From NCBI GenBank assembly GCA_964630835.1, contig CAZVZM010000067.1, forward strand, positions 1 through 10,737: DNA of 10,737 nucleotides. The letters are read 5' to 3'. Position 1 is the first letter of the stretch; each line of letters opens with the position of its first letter. The notes under the pieces were generated by a model. The model searched no databases, was not told the DNA's origin, and worked only from the letters and a program-made list of their open reading frames with translations. Both the position numbers and the translations under genes were made by a program. Of the stretch, positions 7,530-10,737 are shown in pieces. This DNA comes from Halarsenatibacter sp964630835 (GTDB taxonomy: Bacteria > Bacillota > Halanaerobiia > Halanaerobiales > Halarsenatibacteraceae).

Positions 7530-7610
7530 TCATTTTTGGCTATTAAAATTATAAAAGTGAACTTTAACAAAATTTATCAGGGGCTCTATTTAAATTTTTT
7601 TATAGCAAGC

Positions 7611-7639
7611 TTAACATTTAATTTTAAATTATGTTAATA
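7611..7639 (+). promoter_or_regulatory. Candidate promoter overlapped by a dyad, ahead of the acidic paralogs
   Basis: TTAACA (7611-7616) lies 17 bases before TTAATA (7634-7639), a passable housekeeping promoter about 30 bases ahead of ATG 7671. The same stretch holds a perfect 7-bp dyad, TTAACAT (7611-7617) and ATGTTAA (7631-7637), which could be an operator. The DNA here is extremely AT-rich, so chance matches are easy. Confidence 0.35.
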
Positions 7640-7670
7640 AATATTAAATTAGAACGGGGGGATCTTAAAT

Positions 7671-8273
7671 ATGGAAGTTTTTAAAGATGGAAAAAATATC
7701 AGCGATGATGATCTTCAAAACTGCGAGGATTATCTTGATGTTATCTCTGTGATCAAATCAAATCTTGATGACAGGGTAGTTGAGGAGGTAAGGCTTAATG
7801 AGGAAACTGTGGATTCCTGCTGTCCCGATAAAAATCCTCCGGTGGAAGATATTGATAAACTGGAAATAGAGACACAAATTTCTCAGGACCCAATCGAAGT
7901 TACTCTGGAAGAGCTCCAGGGTTATTTGCCCCGTGTAATTTCTATCTACGAGAAGGCCTTGAATGAACTGAAAAACGGACGTCAGGAAGAGACCATTAAT
8001 TTGATACAGAGCGGAGAATCCGGTCTGGACTGGTGCCTCCGGGTTATTGATAAAACTTTTCCTATGATTGAAGATGAGAACCTGGAATATGAAAGCAAAA
8101 GTCTCGAGTACAGTCTCTGGGATAATATTGGTGTCGTTAAAGAGAAAGGCGAAAATATTTCTGGCGAGAGGCTGGAAAATATTCTGGAGGAAGAGATAAT
8201 CCCTCGCCTTTACAGACTGGAAAAAATAGCGCGACAGATTGCAGGAAAATACGAGACGGACTGGTTGATTTAA
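7671..8273 (+). CDS. Acidic protein of unknown function, paralog of the next gene
   Basis: I do not recognise this 200-residue protein. It is very acidic, with no signal peptide or membrane segment, so probably cytoplasmic. Residues 1-70 show alternating strands and a helix: MEVFKDGKNIS, then VVEEVRLNEETV, then DKLEIETQI. This arrangement is reminiscent of a small beta-grasp fold. Residues 75-200 look all-helical, with GLDWCLRVIDKTFP (118-131) and EEEIIPRLYRLEKIARQIAGKY near the end. C50-C51 and C122 are not shared with the paralog. ATG 7671 follows GGGGGG (7656-7661) nine bases upstream. The gene is 17 bases from its paralog at 8291, with which it shares the overall plan, so the two are likely co-transcribed and may pair. 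Position between c-di-GMP enzymes suggests, but does not show, a signalling or surface-behaviour role. Confidence 0.85.
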   Translation: MEVFKDGKNISDDDLQNCEDYLDVISVIKSNLDDRVVEEVRLNEETVDSCCPDKNPPVEDIDKLEIETQISQDPIEVTLEELQGYLPRVISIYEKALNELKNGRQEETINLIQSGESGLDWCLRVIDKTFPMIEDENLEYESKSLEYSLWDNIGVVKEKGENISGERLENILEEEIIPRLYRLEKIARQIAGKYETDWLI

Positions 8274-8290
8274 CAGGGGGAATTTTTTAT

Positions 8291-8923
8291 ATGGAGCTAT
8301 TCATTGATAAAGATAAAGTCTCAGAGGAAAAATACTTTGATGGGAGTGACCTGAACAAACTTATTCAGATTGCTAAATCAGAGATGCAAGAGAAAGCGGT
8401 GGTGGAAACAGTAATTATCGACGGAGAGGTTTTTTCTCCGGATGAGCTGGAAGACGCTCCTCCTGCTGAGGAGGCGGAGAAGATAAGAGTGACCACCAGA
8501 AAGACGGATGTTATAGAGGAATCTCTGGAGGATGTGCAGGTTATGATGGAGAAAGTCGAGAACAGTTTCACAAAATTGACCGGAGATATCGGGGGAGAAC
8601 AAATTGCAGCCGGTCTGAAATTTTCCGCGGAAGAGGTGGAGCTTTTGGAAGATGCTTTATCTGCTCTCAACTGGTCTCTGGAGATGATTGAACAGGTGAC
8701 AGCCCTTTTTCCTCTACCGGAAGTTGAAGATGAATTTGCTGAGCTAAAAACGGATCTGGCAGAGAAACTTCAGAAATTGACCGGAGAAGATTCCTCTCTT
8801 AAGGATCTTTCAGAGGAATCAACCCGCATTGTTGCCGAGGAGATTCCATACAAACTGACTCAGTTTCAGGAAATTATTGAAGAGCTGGCAGAGCATTACA
8901 GCGATAAACAGGGGCGATATTGA
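8291..8923 (+). CDS. Acidic protein of unknown function, paralog of the preceding gene
   Basis: A 210-residue acidic, soluble protein that I do not recognise. It aligns along its length with the preceding gene product. Both begin ME(V/L)F-D; VVETVIIDGEVFSP (37-50) matches VVEEVRLNEETV; ALNWSLEMIEQVTALFP (125-141) matches GLDWCLRVIDKTFP; and AEEIPYKLTQFQEIIEELAEHY matches the partner's C-terminal helix. It has about ten extra residues in the middle and no cysteine. The N-terminal third looks like mixed strand and helix, the rest helical and possibly coiled. ATG 8291 is ten bases behind AGGGGG (8275-8280), immediately after the stop of its partner. Identity between the two is low, so the duplication is old or they have diverged quickly. 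A 251-base gap separates it from the second HD-GYP gene. Confidence 0.85.
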   Translation: MELFIDKDKVSEEKYFDGSDLNKLIQIAKSEMQEKAVVETVIIDGEVFSPDELEDAPPAEEAEKIRVTTRKTDVIEESLEDVQVMMEKVENSFTKLTGDIGGEQIAAGLKFSAEEVELLEDALSALNWSLEMIEQVTALFPLPEVEDEFAELKTDLAEKLQKLTGEDSSLKDLSEESTRIVAEEIPYKLTQFQEIIEELAEHYSDKQGRY

Positions 8924-9174
8924 TAGTCTGGTTATTAGCTGTGTTTTTATCTAAAATGCCTGAAGAAAACTCTCTTTGAATCCCTGGTTTGATTCAGGTG
9001 GTGATGAATTGAGGCGTTTCAGTTCTTTTGTTCCCTGACTATGGATCTTCTTCTCAATTTTTCAATAGTAGCTCCGCCAGTAGAAACAGGGGCAAAATCT
9101 CAAAAATGCACTTTTTCAAGAGCCTTCTAGAATTTTTGGCATTACGGCGGTAAGATGGAAGGGAGGAGTAAAAT

Positions 9175-10233
9175 ATGGCTGCCGGGGAAGAAAAAGAAAA
9201 AATGGTTGCTTTAGATGATCTGCAGCCGGGAATGCAGGTTGCCGAAGATATAGAAAATAAGTTTGGAGGCACACTTATTCCGGAGGGGGCGATTCTTGAC
9301 CGGGAGAGAATTAATCGTTTAAAAATGCTGGATATCTCCCTGGTTAAGATTAAAAGTCAGACAGAGGAGGAAAGACAGAAAAATGTTGGTCTGGTTGAGG
9401 ATATTGATCTGGCCTATCGTCAACTTCTGGATGAGACAGGGCTGCTGTTTGAGCGATTTAATTTTGATAGGGAAGTTGAATACGCTCAAATTGCCGAATT
9501 GACAGACAGGGCTCATTCTCTGGCCGAGGCTGTCAGTCTTAACGATATCCTCATCCTCAGCGATGAGATCGGTGAATATGAGCACACTCATATGCTAAAT
9601 GCGGCGCTTGTTGCCGGCTTGTTTGCTCGCTGGCTGGATTTAAAAGAGGAGCGAGTAAAAGAGCTAACCGCGGCCGGGCTCATCCACGATCTTGGGAAAA
9701 CTGAGGTGCCGGATGAAATCCTCGAAAAACCGGGAGATTTGAGCCCTGAGGAATACAGGGAAGCAAAAAAACATGTCCAGTATAGCCATGATATTGCCAA
9801 AAGATATCCGGAAATTTCTCAGGATATTGCCCGGGGAGTCTGGACGCACCATGAGCGATTTGATGGGAGCGGTTATCCGCATCAACTTGCAGGGGATGAA
9901 ATTCCTCTTTATGGCCGCATTCTTGCCATTGTTGATGTTTTTGATGCTATTACTTCCGAAAGAGTTTATAGCTCTAAAAGAAACGCTTTTAAAGCGATTA
10001 AATATTTTCAGGAGAGCGATTTCAGAAAATTTGACCCCCGCCTAAAAAAGATCTTTCTTGACCGGGTTCCCGATTATTTTCTCAATAAAAGGGTGCGCCT
10101 TAGCGATGGCAGGGAAGCGGAAATTGTTTTTATGAAGCCTGGAAATCCCGATCATCTGATACTGAGATGCGAAGATGATTTTTTTGATCTCAATGAATCC
10201 GATCTCGAAATAGAGGAAATGATTGATTCCTGA
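9175..10233 (+). CDS. HD-GYP domain c-di-GMP phosphodiesterase (second copy)
   Basis: A 352-residue predicted c-di-GMP hydrolase with the same plan as the protein at 1776-2837: N-terminal domain with LQPGMQVAEDIENKFGG (16-32), helical linker, HD-GYP core and a beta-rich tail (RVRLSDGREAEIVF). Catalytic and metal residues are complete: H139, H171-D172 (LIHDLGK), H200, H225-H226-E227, G233-Y-P and D254 (IVDVFDAITSERVY). Each is exactly one residue from its partner in the first copy, so no net insertion or deletion separates them. ATG 9175 follows GGGAGGAG (9161-9168) six bases upstream, a strong site. It lacks a sensor domain, so its input must come from a partner or from expression level. The 251-base gap upstream shows a small TGAATC/GATTCA hairpin (8977-8996) but no clear promoter. 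Confidence 0.94.
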   Translation: MAAGEEKEKMVALDDLQPGMQVAEDIENKFGGTLIPEGAILDRERINRLKMLDISLVKIKSQTEEERQKNVGLVEDIDLAYRQLLDETGLLFERFNFDREVEYAQIAELTDRAHSLAEAVSLNDILILSDEIGEYEHTHMLNAALVAGLFARWLDLKEERVKELTAAGLIHDLGKTEVPDEILEKPGDLSPEEYREAKKHVQYSHDIAKRYPEISQDIARGVWTHHERFDGSGYPHQLAGDEIPLYGRILAIVDVFDAITSERVYSSKRNAFKAIKYFQESDFRKFDPRLKKIFLDRVPDYFLNKRVRLSDGREAEIVFMKPGNPDHLILRCEDDFFDLNESDLEIEEMIDS

Positions 10234-10302
10234 TAAATCTTTGGCTGAAATTTAGATTTAAGCAGTGGGAAAATCTCATGCAAACGTGGTTTCATGTCCA
10301 TT

Positions 10303-10333
10303 TTGGATTCGGTAATATGTATCTCTGTATAAT
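10303..10333 (+). promoter_or_regulatory. Possible promoter upstream of the long hairpin
   Basis: TTGGAT (10303-10308) and a perfect TATAAT (10328-10333) are 19 bases apart, two more than ideal. A transcript from here would include the 22-bp hairpin. The -10 box is convincing and the -35 is weak. The same bases can also pair (ATAATGT at 10329-10335 with ACATTAT at 10354-10360), so a weak terminator for the HD-GYP gene is the alternative. Confidence 0.3.
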
Positions 10334-10462
10334 GTAATCAAAAGAGTTTTTCCACATTATTTTGAGAGTTAACACATGATTAAATTTTTTTTGGAATTTT
10401 TATATGTATGGTAAGAATATTTAGGGAGAGGCGGTTACAATAACGGGGAACACTGGAGGAAA

Positions 10463-10510
10463 CACGAAGGTGGTCGGGGGGATGCAATCATCTCCCCGAC
10501 CACCTTCGTG
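10463..10510. repeat. Long perfect GC-rich hairpin (22-bp stem, CAAT loop)
   Basis: Arms 10463-10484 and 10489-10510 pair over 22 positions with a single G-U and a four-base CAAT loop. The core is GAAGGTGGTCGGGG and its complement. CGGGG (10444-10448) and CCCCG (10524-10528) can close an outer stem around it. GGAACACTGGAG (10447-10458) and GGAACAGTGGAG (10539-10550) flank it as direct repeats with one mismatch. No T run follows on either strand beyond TTT on the minus side, so it is not a standard intrinsic terminator. It may be part of a structured RNA, a processing site or a DNA palindrome. Confidence 0.7.
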
Positions 10511-10582
10511 CTTGCTGCGAAAGCCCCGATAAAAACCAGGAACAGTGGAGATATTAAGGGATGTTTCTTTATTCTGCTGGAT

Positions 10583-10612
10583 TTGACAGAATTAAGCTTT
10601 TTATCTTATAAT
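10583..10612 (+). promoter_or_regulatory. Full-consensus housekeeping promoter pointing out of the window
   Basis: TTGACA (10583-10588) and TATAAT (10607-10612) both match the sigma-A consensus exactly, with an 18-base spacer. Transcription should begin near 10619 and run rightwards. No coding frame with a ribosome site begins before the window ends, so the transcript has a leader of at least 110 bases or is a small RNA. Confidence 0.7.
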
Positions 10613-10737
10613 GACATTGGATGTAATCTCGTATTCTTTGAAATGCTCTTATTTTTGGCTAGATGGTAAATTTTCCCACATGGTTTTCTCCGTCTCTTCC
10701 ATGTCCCTCCATTTCCTCATTTTTCATCTGCTTTTTT

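Larger units (their letters stand above)
10234..10737. other. Non-coding region with hairpin and promoters
   Basis: About 500 bases with no supported gene on either strand. It contains a weak 7-bp hairpin just after the HD-GYP stop (10234-10260) and a possible promoter at 10303-10333. It also contains a long perfect hairpin (10463-10510) flanked by near-identical 12-mers, and a consensus promoter at 10583-10612. The structure and promoters suggest an untranslated leader or small RNA rather than decayed coding sequence. A short minus-strand frame open at the right edge is not called. Confidence 0.55.

Noticed and set aside
8920..8979. 19-residue hydrophobic frame starting at TTG and overlapping the stop of the second acidic paralog
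   Set aside because: Only a weak AGGGGC site precedes it, the start is TTG and the peptide is very short. Coupling is possible but unsupported.
10430..10555. Possible T-box or other known riboswitch around the long hairpin
   Set aside because: GAAGGTGGTC is only superficially like the T-box sequence AGGGTGGNACCGCG, and no gene follows. No other known riboswitch core was seen.
7532..10661. ATTTTTGGC recurring in three intergenic gaps (7532, 9132, 10651)
   Set aside because: A nine-base T-rich word with no fixed spacing to any gene or promoter is compatible with chance in AT-rich DNA.
10659..10737. Minus-strand frame open at the right edge (about 25 codons to a TAG)
   Set aside because: It could be the tail of a gene lying outside, but the residues match nothing I know and a second minus-strand frame here looks equally open. 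It is too short to decide.
1..10737. c-di-GMP riboswitch (GEMM type) in the intergenic regions
   Set aside because: I looked for it because of the gene content. The conserved CACGCAAAG-type core is absent from every gap I read.

Overview
The window looks like chromosomal DNA from a Gram-positive-lineage (Firmicutes-type) anaerobe, possibly a halophile such as a member of the Halanaerobiales. The clues are moderately AT-rich DNA, strong purine-rich ribosome binding sites that are often a plain run of five or six G, several probable TTG or GTG starts, a sodium-coupled PutP symporter, and very acidic proteins. The lineage is inferred from style alone, not from a marker gene.

Layout. A response regulator with a degenerate GGDEF-like C-terminus (73-903) is followed by a Nudix hydrolase of the CoA-pyrophosphatase type (1070-1687) and an HD-GYP phosphodiesterase (1776-2837). 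All three are on the plus strand. Next, on the minus strand, comes a two-gene unit: a 35-residue single-membrane-span protein (4530-4637) whose stop codon overlaps the start of a sodium/proline-type symporter (3031-4530). A 13-bp hairpin lies between the converging HD-GYP and symporter genes. Two copies of a 24-bp direct repeat bracket the symporter unit. After about 430 bp of intergenic DNA, a membrane-anchored GGDEF-EAL protein (5124-7529, probably beginning upstream at a non-standard codon near 5070) is followed by two small acidic paralogous proteins of unknown function (7671-8273 and 8291-8923). A second HD-GYP protein (9175-10233) is collinear with the first. The last 500 bp hold no convincing gene, but contain a 22-bp perfect-stem hairpin and a full-consensus housekeeping promoter that points out of the window.

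How the genes fit together. Four of the nine genes belong to cyclic-di-GMP families: one bifunctional GGDEF-EAL protein, two complete HD-GYP hydrolases, and one response regulator with a catalytically dead GGDEF-like module. The GGDEF-EAL protein would sense an extracytoplasmic signal and make or degrade c-di-GMP, and the HD-GYP enzymes would hydrolyse it. The dead GGDEF module may act as a receptor or protein-interaction part. The two acidic paralogs lie between the c-di-GMP enzymes and are the best candidates for an uncharacterised component. The link to signalling rests on position only.
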